Position numbers and translations under genes: made by a program. DNA of 64,000 nt from SIRX01 sp965213905 (GTDB lineage: Bacteria > Actinomycetota > Rubrobacteria > Rubrobacterales > Rubrobacteraceae): the NCBI GenBank assembly GCA_965213905.1, contig OZ243922.1, forward strand, positions 558,001 to 622,000. Reading direction: 5' to 3'. This document shows positions 17,253 through 26,783 of the stretch, piece by piece. The first letter of the stretch is position 1. Every line of letters begins with the position of its first letter. The notes below the pieces were generated by a model. That model saw only the letters and a program-made list of their open reading frames with translations, did no database searches and was not told where the DNA came from.

Positions 17253-18007
17253 AACGAGAGTTTACCGCGCTCCCGGTCCTTGAAGGTCACGACCTCTTTG
17301 TAGCCCACGTCGCGCACGAGCTTGAGGCTCTCTTCATAGCCGGCGGCGACTTCGTTCGCGGAATGGGCGTCGGAGGAGAGGATAATGGGTACGCCGCGGC
17401 GGTAGAACATCTCCAGAAAGTTCCTGGCGGGGTAGATCTCGCCTATCATCTTGCGCAGGCCCGCGGCGTTTACGTCCACGGCGACGCCGGATTCCGCAAC
17501 GGCGTCGGCGGTCTCTTCCAACATGGGGGTGATGTCGCGGTCGGGGAAGTGGCGGAAGATTTTTATGAGGTCCGGGTGTCCCAAGACGTCGAAGCGTCCC
17601 GAGAGCGCCGCTTTGCGAACGTTCTCGTAGTACGCCTCGTAGAGGTCGTAGGTCTCCCACTTCTCGTAGATCTCGGTGTGGTCCGGATGGTCTACCTCTT
17701 CGCCCCCGACCCGATGGACGCTCCCGATCACGTAGTCGTAGGGCAGCGCCGCCGCCACCCGGTCCATCTCCTCCTCGGTGCCGGGGATAAAATCTATCTC
17801 GATCCCGAGCCGGAGCCTGACGTCTTGTGACTGCTCGCGGGCTTGCTGGAAAGCCGCCAGGTCTATATCTTCCAGGTAGCGGTCGTGCTCTGTAATGCCC
17901 ATCTGCCGGATACCGCGCTCGTGGGCCACCCCGCAGTATTCGAGTATGTTCTCCACGGTCATCGGGCGGTCGCCGTGGGCTACGACGTGCAAATGGTAGT
18001 CGATCAA
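17249..18007 (-). CDS. PHP-domain phosphatase (HisJ/HisK-like histidinol phosphatase family)
   Basis: The 252-residue PHP-superfamily metal-dependent phosphoesterase starts with the metal motif DYHLHV. It continues with TEHD (about 39-42), IGSVHRVGG, a DVLGHPDLI segment and the C-terminal LSSDAHS, the four metal-binding elements of the fold. Histidinol-phosphatase is the usual annotation of this subgroup, but no other his gene is nearby, so the substrate is uncertain. TTG at 18007 is preceded by GGGGAG. It is divergent from folB across a 14-base palindrome at 18046-18059. Confidence 0.82.
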   Translation of the reverse strand: MIDYHLHVVAHGDRPMTVENILEYCGVAHERGIRQMGITEHDRYLEDIDLAAFQQAREQSQDVRLRLGIEIDFIPGTEEEMDRVAAALPYDYVIGSVHRVGGEEVDHPDHTEIYEKWETYDLYEAYYENVRKAALSGRFDVLGHPDLIKIFRHFPDRDITPMLEETADAVAESGVAVDVNAAGLRKMIGEIYPARNFLEMFYRRGVPIILSSDAHSANEVAAGYEESLKLVRDVGYKEVVTFKDRERGKLSL

Positions 18008-18045
18008 AAGCTCTCCCCTGAGGTTTTGCGGATGTTCAGCCGTTC

Positions 18046-18059
18046 TATCTTATAAGATA
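18046..18059. promoter_or_regulatory. 14-base palindrome with overlapping -10 boxes
   Basis: TATCTTATAAGATA is a perfect palindrome in the 78-base gap between the divergent PHP and folB genes. Each strand reads a plausible -10 (TATAAG or TAAGAT), so it may be a shared promoter or operator. Confidence 0.45.
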
Positions 18060-18085
18060 CCCGCCGTGTTTATGAAGGGCGAAAC

Positions 18086-18460
18086 GTGAGCGAAGACCGA
18101 GTATTGCTGGAAGGCATGGTCTTCTTCGGGCGTCACGGGGTACTGGCGACGGAGCGCGAGTTGGGGCAGCGGTTCGTGGTAGACCTGGAGATGGGCCTGG
18201 ATCTCCGCCGGGCCGGTGTCTCGGACGACCTCGCGGAAACCGTAGATTACAGCGAGGTTTATCACCGGGTTCGGGAGATCGTCGAGGGAGAACCTTACGA
18301 CCTGATCGAGGCCGTCGCGGAGCGTGTGGCGGCTTCGGTCCTCGAAACCCATCCCAGGATAGAAGTAGTCCGGGTCAAGGTGTCGAAGCCGGACGTTCGA
18401 CTGGGAGGCACCGTTCTAGGCGGCTCGGCCGTCGAGGTCCTGCGCCGCAGATCCTTTTAA
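18086..18460 (+). CDS. folB: Dihydroneopterin aldolase
   Basis: FolB converts 7,8-dihydroneopterin to 6-hydroxymethyl-dihydropterin in folate synthesis. The 124 residues match the family length. It shows the conserved N-terminal GMVFFGRHGVLATERELGQ with the Tyr/Phe-GxHG motif, the VDYSEVY segment, LIEAVAERVA and the C-terminal VSKPDVRLGG. The start is GTG at 18086, with GAAGGGCG upstream. No other folate gene is visible. It converges on the mannosyltransferase gene and their ends overlap by 4 bases. Confidence 0.95.
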   Translation: MSEDRVLLEGMVFFGRHGVLATERELGQRFVVDLEMGLDLRRAGVSDDLAETVDYSEVYHRVREIVEGEPYDLIEAVAERVAASVLETHPRIEVVRVKVSKPDVRLGGTVLGGSAVEVLRRRSF

Positions 18461-19659
18461 GCGACCCACCGCCAGGTGGTAAACAACGCCGTCAGCGCGA
18501 TCCCTCCCCCGGCGCTGAGGACGAGCCACACCGCCAGCGCCGTCCTGTTGCGCGCGAGCAGATACCCGAGCACGAGAAAGAGCGGGAATACGCCCAGCAT
18601 AAAGCGCGGCAGGCTCATCAGCGGAAACAAGGGGCTCGGCGTGAGGATCGGCAACAACAAGCTAAAGAAAGAGTAGAGAAACAAACCCGGCGGCAATACC
18701 ACGAAACCCACCGCCAGAAGCACCAGCAGCAGCGCGAAGAAAACCAGGTTAAGCGTGTTCGAGGCTACGAGCGACGGCCCGGAGGAGGAGCTCAAGAACA
18801 GCGCCACCGGGTTTAAAAAGGAACCCGCCCCGTCTACGGCGGACTGCCAGGCCCCTTGCAGCGTCGTGACGGGGTTCGTAAAAGTGCGTCCCCAGTATTC
18901 CCCCTGCTGACGGGCCGAGATCATAGGGTCTCCGAAACGCCCGGCCAGGAAGATTCCGTACGCGAGCGTCCCGGCGGGCACGAGAAGAACACCCGCCAGG
19001 CCGCCGGAACCGAACTCCCGCCGGCCCCGGTACCATTCCACGAGCAACGGGATCAGGAGCAGCAACCCCAGGTTGCGGGTTGCGGCGGCGAGAGCCCCAA
19101 ACAACCCGGCCAGCAGAAGATCCCGGCGCGTGTACAACGCCCACAAACTGCCGGTGGTAAACATCAGAAAAAGCGCCTCCGTGTAAACGGCATTCAGGAA
19201 AAAAGCCGTCGGGAAGAAAGCCAGGACCAGCGTGGATGCCCGGGCGACCCGAACGTCGTAGAGGCGTTCGGCTATGCCGTAGAGAAAGTAAAAGGTAAAA
19301 AGGGTTGCCACGAGAGAGATTAAAACCCCCCAAAGAGCCGGTCCCCCACCGAGGGCCGTCCCGAGCCGCACCAGCATCGGGTACAGCGGGAAGAACGCCG
19401 TCGAGGCCGGGGCGCCCGCCCCGTAACCCTCCGTGGCTATCTGGGCGTACCAGGCCCCGTCCCAGTGGGCCCAGTAGTTCAGAAAACCCGCCGGCTCGAG
19501 CGGGCTTCCGGCAGGCTCGGCCTCCGGCAAAAAGACCCGCGCCAGGGCTCCTACGCCAAAAAAGAGCAGCCGCGAGGCGACGAAAACCGCGAAAACGAAC
19601 GGCCAGGCGGAGCCCGGGGCCGCCCTTTGCTTGTTCCTAGTAGCGGAGGTTCGGGCCAC
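18457..19659 (-). CDS. PIG-V-like membrane mannosyltransferase
   Basis: The 400-residue protein has about nine hydrophobic segments and the family motif HWDGAWYAQIATEGY (about 65-79), followed by AFFPLYPML. This matches the PIG-V/GT-C mannosyltransferases, which use lipid-linked mannose on the extracytoplasmic face. The acceptor is unknown. The GTG start at 19659 overlaps the end of the ABC permease gene by 23 bases, placing it last in the four-gene FAD enzyme-ABC-ABC-PIG-V operon. This suggests that the glycosylated product and the exported product may be the same molecule, by inference. Confidence 0.82.
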   Translation of the reverse strand: MARTSATRNKQRAAPGSAWPFVFAVFVASRLLFFGVGALARVFLPEAEPAGSPLEPAGFLNYWAHWDGAWYAQIATEGYGAGAPASTAFFPLYPMLVRLGTALGGGPALWGVLISLVATLFTFYFLYGIAERLYDVRVARASTLVLAFFPTAFFLNAVYTEALFLMFTTGSLWALYTRRDLLLAGLFGALAAATRNLGLLLLIPLLVEWYRGRREFGSGGLAGVLLVPAGTLAYGIFLAGRFGDPMISARQQGEYWGRTFTNPVTTLQGAWQSAVDGAGSFLNPVALFLSSSSGPSLVASNTLNLVFFALLLVLLAVGFVVLPPGLFLYSFFSLLLPILTPSPLFPLMSLPRFMLGVFPLFLVLGYLLARNRTALAVWLVLSAGGGIALTALFTTWRWVA

Positions 19660-20390
19660 GGGCTATCGCCCACCACGCCCCGCTGAAAGCGAGAGCGGCG
19701 AGCAGGACGACTACGGCGAGCGCCGGATACGGGTTCAAATCCGAGGTCTGGAGCGTCGCGTACCGGGCGGCGTCTACGGTGTGGAAGATCGGGTTAAAGA
19801 GCGTCGCCGTCCGCAGAACGGGCGGCAGCATGTCTACCGAGTAGAACACCCCACCCAGAAACGCCAGCGGCTGTATGACGACGTTAGTGAGCAGGGAGAT
19901 GTGGTCTATACGGGTCGCAAGCGCCCCCACCGCCGTGCCGATGGCCGAGAAGATGAAGGAGGTTAGAACCCCGATAAAGAGCAGCAGGAACGGGTGGGCG
20001 ATCTGCACCCCGATAAACGGCGCCCCGACCAGGAAAACCCCGGCCCCGATCACCACCCCCCGCAAAGTGCCGCCCAGTGCGTAAGCCAAAGCTATTTGCA
20101 AATTGCTCATCGGGCTTATAAGCACCTCGTCTATGTAGCGCTCCCGCTTGGCGTCGAAGACCGACCACGAAGAGTTCATGTGCGCCCCCGTAACGAGGTT
20201 CATAAACGCGATACCCGGCAGGATAAACTCCAGGTACGGTACACCTTCCACTTCTTTTATGCGGCTGCCCAAAGCGAGCCCGAACACCACCAGGTACAAC
20301 AGTGAGGTAAGGAGCGTGGGGACTACGGTTTGCATCCAGACGCGGGCGAAGCGCAGGATCTCGCGCGAGAGCAGCGTCCTGAACCCTCTG

Positions 20391-20401
<11 letters not shown>
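19637..20401 (-). CDS. ABC-2 type transport permease (DrrB-like)
   Basis: The 254-residue permease has six predicted helices and the ABC-2 signature region. Features are the YLEFILPGIAFMNLVTGAHMNSSWSVFDAKRE stretch (positions about 54-85) and the conserved pair around EVLISPMSN. This is the daunorubicin-resistance or O-antigen exporter type. It overlaps its ATPase gene (start 20401 against stop 20391) by 11 bases, so the two are translated together. The exported substrate is unknown. Confidence 0.88.
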
Positions 20402-21166
<765 letters not shown>

Positions 21167-21170
<4 letters not shown>

Positions 21171-22408
21171 CTACCCATCACCCCTAGCGCGGCCTTCTCA
21201 CCCGAGAGCATGGAGCCGTTTATGGAAGAATCCTCCGTGTACTCCCCGGCGAGCACGAGCCCCGGCGTCTTTGTCCGGTTTGCGGGCAGGCCGTCGTGAA
21301 CGCCCGGCGGTTGGGAAAATTGGGCGAATGGGATGCGGTAGATCTTGAGCGGACGCAGGTCGGCCTGCGGATACCATTCGCTTATCTCTTCTGCACCCCG
21401 ACGATAGAGTTCTTCGTCCGCCAGTTCCGTTCCCGAGAGCGCCACGGCGCAGACCAGCCCCTGGCCCGGCGGCGCGTAGTCCCGGGAGATGTTGCTTATC
21501 TCTACAACGTTGTTCAAAAACCCTCCACTATCGGCGTTGAGTAAAATTTTCTTCCCGTCGTTCAAGCCCGCGGTCGTGTAGTAAATACACACCTGCCCAA
21601 CCGAACTCTGGGGCACGTCCTCGCCGGTGAGCCCGCCCGCGCCCGGCGCGTCGGCGGCGACGACCACGGCGTCCGCCTCGTGTTCTTCTCCACCGACCTT
21701 TACGCCCGCCACGCGGCCGTCTTCCCGGAGCAGTTCGTCCACGGGGCTGTTCGGGTGGATCGCTTCTCGCGGGAGGTGTGAGGCGAGCTGGTTCGGAATT
21801 TCACCCATCCCACGGGCCGGCACCACCGTCTGTCCCCGGGCGAGCATCTTGAAGGTAAAGCGGAATACCCGCGAGGAGGTGCCCAGCGTACGGTCTAGGA
21901 ATATCCCCCCGTAGAACGGCCTGAAAAAGTCGTCTATGAAACCTTCCGAGAACCCTTGGCCCCGCAAGTAGTCCAAACTGGTCGAGTCCGCGTTCGTGCT
22001 CTCCCCGGCGGCCTCCGCCGGGCCGGATATGTTACCCGCGGCTAGCTTCAGGGTGCGGAGCTTGTCGCCGAAGGTGGCGACATCCGAGACGAGGGACGAG
22101 GGTATGGCGGCGGGGTCGCGCACCGGGTCTGAGAGCACGTCTTTTTTTCGCCCCCGGCAGACTACGGCGCCCGGGTCGAAGGCCCGGAGGTCGAGGCGCG
22201 CGTGGTCCAGGTGTCGCCGGGACGCCGGGTAAGCCGTAAAGTAGACCTGAAACCCCCGGTCGAGCAGGAACCCGTCCTCCTCGTCCGTGCGCACGCGACC
22301 GCCGACGCCGTCGGACGCCTCGAAGACCGAGACCTCGGCCCCATTTTCGTACAACACTTTTGCGCAGGTGAGGCCGGCAAGTCCGGCCCCGACGATTATG
22401 ACCTTCAC
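21167..22408 (-). CDS. FAD-dependent oxidoreductase, phytoene-desaturase/amine-oxidase superfamily
   Basis: The 413-residue flavoprotein starts with a Rossmann dinucleotide motif (VGAGLAGL, about 6-13) and the GGRVRTDEEDGFLLDRGFQVY segment (positions about 37-57) typical of the carotenoid desaturase and amine oxidase superfamily. The C-terminal FAD motif is LVLAGEYTEDSSINGSM with a closing alpha-helix. The substrate is unknown; hydrophobic isoprenoids or carotenoids are common for this group. It is the first gene of an operon with an ABC exporter and a membrane mannosyltransferase, which fits oxidation, glycosylation and export of a lipid, but this is conjecture. Confidence 0.85.
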
Positions 22409-22477
22409 GATCCGTAGAGTTTAACGCCCCGGTAACCCGGCGACTACAAAAGCTCGCACACCCCGATGCCCGTACCT

Positions 22478-22483
22478 TATACT
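22478..22483 (+). promoter_or_regulatory. -10 box (TATACT) close to the mscS start
   Basis: TATACT ends 9 bases before the ATG at 22493. Transcription would begin at or next to the start codon, giving a leaderless or very short-leader mRNA. No good -35 is seen. Confidence 0.4.
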
Positions 22484-22492
22484 TTTATAGGG

Positions 22493-23443
22493 ATGTTAGA
22501 GACGCTGGGCTTGTTGCTGTTGCAGGGCGGGGACCCGGAAGGGTTCCTCGAAGTCTTCCGTGGTTCCTTCAGGGACCTCTGGCCGGAGATCGCCGGCCGG
22601 GCGCCGCGGACTATCGTGGCGCTCGGCGTCTTTCTGGTCTTCGTGGTTCTGGCCTTTCTCGCGCGCCGGGCTTTGAAGACCGCCCTCTCGCGGACGGCTA
22701 TGGCCCCCCGAATCCGGATTCTCGTCGTCCGCATGGTCGTAATTTCACTCCTGGCGGTTGGTGGCCTGATCTTCTTGGTGGTGGTCACCGAAGCCTCCCT
22801 GGGCCGGGTCATAACCGGGTTCGGCTTGCTTTCGGTAGGCATCGGGCTCGCGCTGAAAGCCCCTTTGGAGAACATGATCTCCGGCATAATGACCATCCTC
22901 GTCGCGCCGTTTCGGATCGGGGACGAGATCGAGGTTTCCGGCTACGCGGGCAAGGTCGAAGACATCAGCATTCACGACACCATCATCCGCACCTTCGACG
23001 GCAAGCGCGTGGCGATCCCAAACGTAGACGTCTACCTGAACCCCGTGGTAAACCAAACGGCCTACCTGATACGCCGCTTCGACGTGGTAGTCGGCATCCA
23101 CTACAACGACGATCTGCCAAAGGCCGTGGGCATAGCCCAGAAATCCCTGGACACGACCGAGGGCGTGCGCGAATCACCGGAGCCGGTCGTGCTGGTGGAC
23201 ACGCTCAACGAATACTCGGTAGATATGATCCTACGCTTCTGGTCCGACCCCTCGATGCAGAACCAGTTCAAAGTCATCTCCGAGGTGACCACCAGCGTTA
23301 AACTAGCCTTCGACCGCGAAGGCATCACCATACCGTTCCCGATCAGCACCCTCCACATCCCGGATGACGAGGCGAAAGGCACCGGGGAACTGCAGGTCCG
23401 CGTGACGGGGGAGACGCCAAACTCCGATGGCAAAAAGAGCTAA
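22493..23443 (+). CDS. MscS-family mechanosensitive ion channel
   Basis: The 316-residue channel opens with a hydrophilic stretch, then three hydrophobic segments. TM3 and the MscS signature follow (GLLSVGIGLALKAPLENMISGIMTILVAPFRIGDEI, positions about 109-144), then the beta domain (KVEDISIHDTIIRT, VAIPNVDVYLNPVVN) and a cytoplasmic C-terminal domain. It releases solutes on hypo-osmotic shock. ATG at 22493 is chosen over ATG at 22466 because the latter lies upstream of a TATACT -10 box. It is divergent from the FAD enzyme operon. Confidence 0.92.
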   Translation: MLETLGLLLLQGGDPEGFLEVFRGSFRDLWPEIAGRAPRTIVALGVFLVFVVLAFLARRALKTALSRTAMAPRIRILVVRMVVISLLAVGGLIFLVVVTEASLGRVITGFGLLSVGIGLALKAPLENMISGIMTILVAPFRIGDEIEVSGYAGKVEDISIHDTIIRTFDGKRVAIPNVDVYLNPVVNQTAYLIRRFDVVVGIHYNDDLPKAVGIAQKSLDTTEGVRESPEPVVLVDTLNEYSVDMILRFWSDPSMQNQFKVISEVTTSVKLAFDREGITIPFPISTLHIPDDEAKGTGELQVRVTGETPNSDGKKS

Positions 23444-23495
23444 ACCCGCCCCGGCACCCTGAACCAGGCCCGCGAATGGGATATTCTACCGCCTC

Positions 23496-24632
23496 GTGGA
23501 CTCCGGACGCACCACGTCGGACGACGAACTTCGGCAACTGGCCCGGCTGTTTCTCAAGCTCGGGTTCCTGGCCTTCGGCGGCCCGGCGGCGCACATCGCC
23601 ATGATGCGCGAGGAAGTCGTCGTCCGCCGGGGGTGGATGGACGACCAGGAATTTTTGGACCTGGTCGGCGCCACGAACCTCATCCCGGGACCCAACTCTA
23701 CGGAACTGGCTATTCACCTTGGTAGGGTGCGCGCCGGGTGGCGGGGGCTCGTCGTGGCCGGGGCGTGCTTCATAGTCCCGGCGGCCCTGATCGTGCTGCT
23801 CCTCGCCGTTGCGTACGACCGGTACGGCAGCACCCCGGAAGCCGGACGCCTGCTGTACGGGATAGTCCCGGTCATCATCGCCGTTATCGCCCAAGCTTTG
23901 TGGGGCCTGCTGAAAACCGCGGTAAAGGGCCCCGCAACCGCCGCCGTCGGCGCGGGGGCGCTCGCGTCTTATTTAATGGGGGTGGGAGAAATCTTACTGC
24001 TCGTCCTCGGGGCCGGGGTCTTGCTGTTGGTCCGGGAGGGACTGCGTCTCTGGCGCGGCACGCTCTCCGTCGCGCCCCCGGCCCTGATGCTGGGGTTGCT
24101 GCAAGCCTCTGCGGCGGGCTTCGGGCCGCCCGGCGTGTTTCTCAGCTTCCTGAAGATCGGCTCCGTACTCTTCGGCAGCGGTTACGTTTTGCTGGCTTTT
24201 CTGAGGACGGAGTTCGTGGACCCTGGCCTGCTCACCGGGCAACAGTTGCTAGACGCCGTGGCCGTGGGGCAGTTTACCCCCGGCCCGGTCTTTACCACGG
24301 CGACGTTCATCGGGTACTTGCTGGAGGGGATACCCGGTGCTGTGCTCGCCACGGTCGGGATCTTCCTGCCGGCCTTTATCTTCGTCGCGCTGACCGGCCC
24401 GGTCATCCCGCGCCTCCGCCGCTCGCCGGTGATGTCTAACCTCCTCGACGGCCTGAACGTTACCTCGCTGGCCCTCATGGCCGGCGTCACCTGGCAACTG
24501 GCCCGCAACGCCATAGTAGCTCCCTTCTCGGCGCTCCTGGCCGTGGCCGCGCTACTATTGCTGGTCCGCTTCAAGGTCAACGCCGCCTGGCTGATTATCG
24601 GGGGCGGTGCACTGGGCCTGCTCCTCGCCTAG
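23496..24632 (+). CDS. chrA: Chromate transporter family protein (ChrA, two-domain)
   Basis: The 378-residue protein consists of two CHR domains. The first has FLKLGFLAFGGPAAHIAMM and the conserved NLIPGPNSTELAIHLG (about 69-84). The second begins near residue 208 with FLKIGSVLFGSGYVLLAF and AVGQFTPGPVFTTATFIGY. Each domain carries about five to six helices. Characterised members export chromate by proton or sulfate exchange; the substrate here is not proven. The start is GTG at 23496. A short inverted repeat and T-rich stretch just downstream (24643-24665) could end the transcript. Confidence 0.88.
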   Translation: MDSGRTTSDDELRQLARLFLKLGFLAFGGPAAHIAMMREEVVVRRGWMDDQEFLDLVGATNLIPGPNSTELAIHLGRVRAGWRGLVVAGACFIVPAALIVLLLAVAYDRYGSTPEAGRLLYGIVPVIIAVIAQALWGLLKTAVKGPATAAVGAGALASYLMGVGEILLLVLGAGVLLLVREGLRLWRGTLSVAPPALMLGLLQASAAGFGPPGVFLSFLKIGSVLFGSGYVLLAFLRTEFVDPGLLTGQQLLDAVAVGQFTPGPVFTTATFIGYLLEGIPGAVLATVGIFLPAFIFVALTGPVIPRLRRSPVMSNLLDGLNVTSLALMAGVTWQLARNAIVAPFSALLAVAALLLLVRFKVNAAWLIIGGGALGLLLA

Positions 24633-24661
24633 AAAGAACCAACCTCCCGGGCCCGAGGTGT

Positions 24662-24691
24662 TTGGAAGATTCAGGTTTCGTGTAATATTAT
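24662..24691 (+). promoter_or_regulatory. Promoter-like TTGGAA / TATTAT
   Basis: TTGGAA at 24662-24667 is followed after 18 bases by TATTAT at 24686-24691. The predicted RNA start would lie within a few bases of the GTG at 24701, so that message would be leaderless. Confidence 0.35.
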
Positions 24692-24700
24692 CGTCGTATC

Positions 24701-25028
24701 GTGCAGGAATTGAGGCACATAGCGTTTAGAGTCCTCCCGGTTCTGGTCGTGGCGTGGATGGCGTTCGCCGTATTTGGCGGCGCTGCACACGGCAAAGAAC
24801 GCGGAGCCGACCCCCGGAGATTCGTTGGTAAAGGCCGGCGTGGGGCTGTGTGCCGCGACAGCGGCGATACTGTTTTCTGCCGGGACCGCGAAGCTGCTGC
24901 CGTTTTTACGGGGGACCAAACACCTCCTGACAGATGCCGGCCGGCGCCCCTTGCGGATCCTACCGGGGGGCGCGAAGCCCTCTTTTGCAGTTCCTCTAGG
25001 GCCACTGCTCCAGGTGTTTCGAACCTGA
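24701..25028 (+). pseudogene. Disrupted small membrane protein (frameshift candidate)
   Basis: From GTG at 24701 the frame encodes ELRHIAFRVLPVLVVAWMAF, a clear hydrophobic helix, then turns Arg-rich and shadow-like after about 24800. In the frame shifted by one base, 24774-25028 encodes a second good stretch with TPGDSLVKAGVGLC and a helix AATAAILFSAGTAKLLPF, ending TGA at 25026-25028. Joined, they would make a two-helix protein of about 105 residues. One indel between about 24760 and 24830 would explain this. I recognise no family. The rest of the gap to 25203 (25029-25190) holds nothing I can identify. Confidence 0.35.
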
Positions 25029-25202
25029 GTTTCCCGCTTTTTTCGCCCCGGGCAAGGTACGTAGACGTAGACCCGGAGCAACGCCCTCTTTTTTGCTCCG
25101 ACCGCCCGGTTCGACGGAAGTTCCTACGGAATCGGCGGGGGACCGGGGGCAGCCGCTCCGGCCACTTTTAGAAAAAACGAACCCGCAAAGGGAGGATAAG
25201 TT

Positions 25203-26108
25203 GTGAGCAGGCCACAAAGACACCAAAATTCATATTCCAAGGCTGTATCCCGGCGACGGTTCCTCAGGACCACGGCTTTATCGGGGATCGCGCTGGGCGC
25301 GGCGGGGCTTGGCGGGTTGGGCCTCATCGCCCGGGCGGGCGAGAAACCTGGTGCCTCCGGAAACGAGGCTTCCGGGGGGACTGCTAAAGAGAAGGTCGCG
25401 GTGGAGCAGGTTGCGGAAGAAAAGGATGCCGGGCAAGAGAAAGCGGCCGTCCGGGAGAAAATCGGGGAGTTTCGTACGGACTACCGCTACAGCGACAGCC
25501 GGGCCCGTAAGTACAACCTGAAGATGTCGGCCGAGGCGGTTGACGGGACCAGGCTCCCCCCCGGCGAGGTGTTCTCCATGAACGACCATCTGGAGGGCCT
25601 CGAATACAAGAGCGCTAAGGTCTTCGCCGACGGCGGGGAGGCTATGGCGGAGGGCGGCGGGCTGTGTCAGGTCACGTCAACGGTATACATGGCCGCCCAG
25701 CGCGCGGGGTTGGAGATAGTAGAGCGCAACGCCCACTACACGGTGTTGCCATACATCCGGCCCGGCTTCGACGCCACCATATGGTTCGGCTACGAGGGCA
25801 CCGAAGAGCTGGACATGAAGCTCCGGAATAACACCGGCTCGGAGGTCGAGATCCGGGAATACGTAACGGACGACGGGTTTCTGATCGCCGAGGTTTGGGG
25901 AGAGCCAACCGGCAAGAAGATAACGATGCACTCCGAGGAAGACTTCCGGGACCTGAACGTCGGCATTAAATGGAGCACCTACAAAACAGTCGAAAAGGAC
26001 GGCGAGGTGTTGAGCGACGGCTTACTATACGAAGACCTCTACTCATACCCACCCCCCGAAGCCGAGGACACCGAAGGCTACAACGAAGTGAGGACCGGCG
26101 GCTGGTAG
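25203..26108 (+). CDS. VanW family protein with Tat-type signal
   Basis: The 301-residue protein has a twin-arginine-like signal (VSRRRFLRTTALSGIALGAA, about 16-35) and a Lys/Glu-rich linker (about 50-90). A VanW domain follows: LPPGEVFSMNDHL, then GGGLCQVTSTVYMAAQRAGLEIVERNAH (positions about 150-178) and GFDATIWFG. VanW occurs in some vancomycin-resistance clusters and in many cell-wall contexts; its activity is not established. The GTG start has a strong GGGAGGAT site. No other van gene is nearby, so there is no reason to call it a resistance gene. Confidence 0.9.
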   Translation: MSRPQRHQNSYSKAVSRRRFLRTTALSGIALGAAGLGGLGLIARAGEKPGASGNEASGGTAKEKVAVEQVAEEKDAGQEKAAVREKIGEFRTDYRYSDSRARKYNLKMSAEAVDGTRLPPGEVFSMNDHLEGLEYKSAKVFADGGEAMAEGGGLCQVTSTVYMAAQRAGLEIVERNAHYTVLPYIRPGFDATIWFGYEGTEELDMKLRNNTGSEVEIREYVTDDGFLIAEVWGEPTGKKITMHSEEDFRDLNVGIKWSTYKTVEKDGEVLSDGLLYEDLYSYPPPEAEDTEGYNEVRTGGW

Positions 26109-26284
26109 AACGAGTCTACCCACTATACCGACCGCTTCCATAAGCGAACCCCGATTCTTCCCCGGTCCTTCCCCGGTCGGCCCGCAACTAGACGTTTGGG
26201 TAGGTGTAAATACCGTTCGTTTCTGGAATAATTTCCGGCGGTTTCAACACTTGTAGGCGGCGTAGGTTAGAGGAGGTCCGACGG

Positions 26285-26779
26285 TTGGCGGTAGAAGAGA
26301 ACAAGCAGATCTACAGACGTTACATAGAGTTACTGAACGCCCAGAAGCTCGGTTCTCTATCGGAAGTCGTAGACCCCGAAAAGTATCGGGAGATATGCGT
26401 AGGTTTCACGCCGGGCTGGGTTGACCTGCCCGAGGCGGTCACCTCCCTGGAAAAGGTGGTGGGCGGCATACCAGACCTCTACGCCCGCGTGGAGGACTGC
26501 GTCGCGGAGGACGATAAGGTGTTCGCGCGTCTGACCGTAACGGGGACCAACTCGGGGAATTTCTACGGGATACCGGCTACGGGTGGAAACTACGAGGTAA
26601 GCATGTTCGATTACGCCAGGATAGAGGACGGCCGCATCGTAGAGCGAATTCAGCAGAGCGACACCCTCTCCCAGATGCTCCAGATGTACTCCGGGACAGC
26701 CAAAAAAGCCGCCGCGTTCGTCGGCCTCGCCGGGGCGGTGGCGCTTCTTCGGGCTTTGCGCCGCAAGGCCCGCTCCTAG
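26285..26779 (+). CDS. SnoaL-like / ester cyclase family protein
   Basis: The 164-residue protein has the alpha+beta barrel pattern of SnoaL-like ester cyclases. It begins with NKQIYRRYIELLNAQKL, has a central VEDCVAEDDKVFARLTVTGT segment and ends with the typical MFDYARIEDGRIVE. A C-terminal helix (about 139-156) is unusually hydrophobic and may contact the membrane. The TTG start at 26285 has GAGGAGG upstream. The membrane gene downstream begins 4 bases after the stop, so they form an operon. The substrate is unknown. Confidence 0.78.
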   Translation: MAVEENKQIYRRYIELLNAQKLGSLSEVVDPEKYREICVGFTPGWVDLPEAVTSLEKVVGGIPDLYARVEDCVAEDDKVFARLTVTGTNSGNFYGIPATGGNYEVSMFDYARIEDGRIVERIQQSDTLSQMLQMYSGTAKKAAAFVGLAGAVALLRALRRKARS

Positions 26780-26783
26780 CGGC

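Noticed and set aside
25203..26108. Reading the VanW gene as vancomycin resistance
   Set aside because: No vanHAX, vanS or vanR genes are present, and VanW occurs widely outside resistance clusters.
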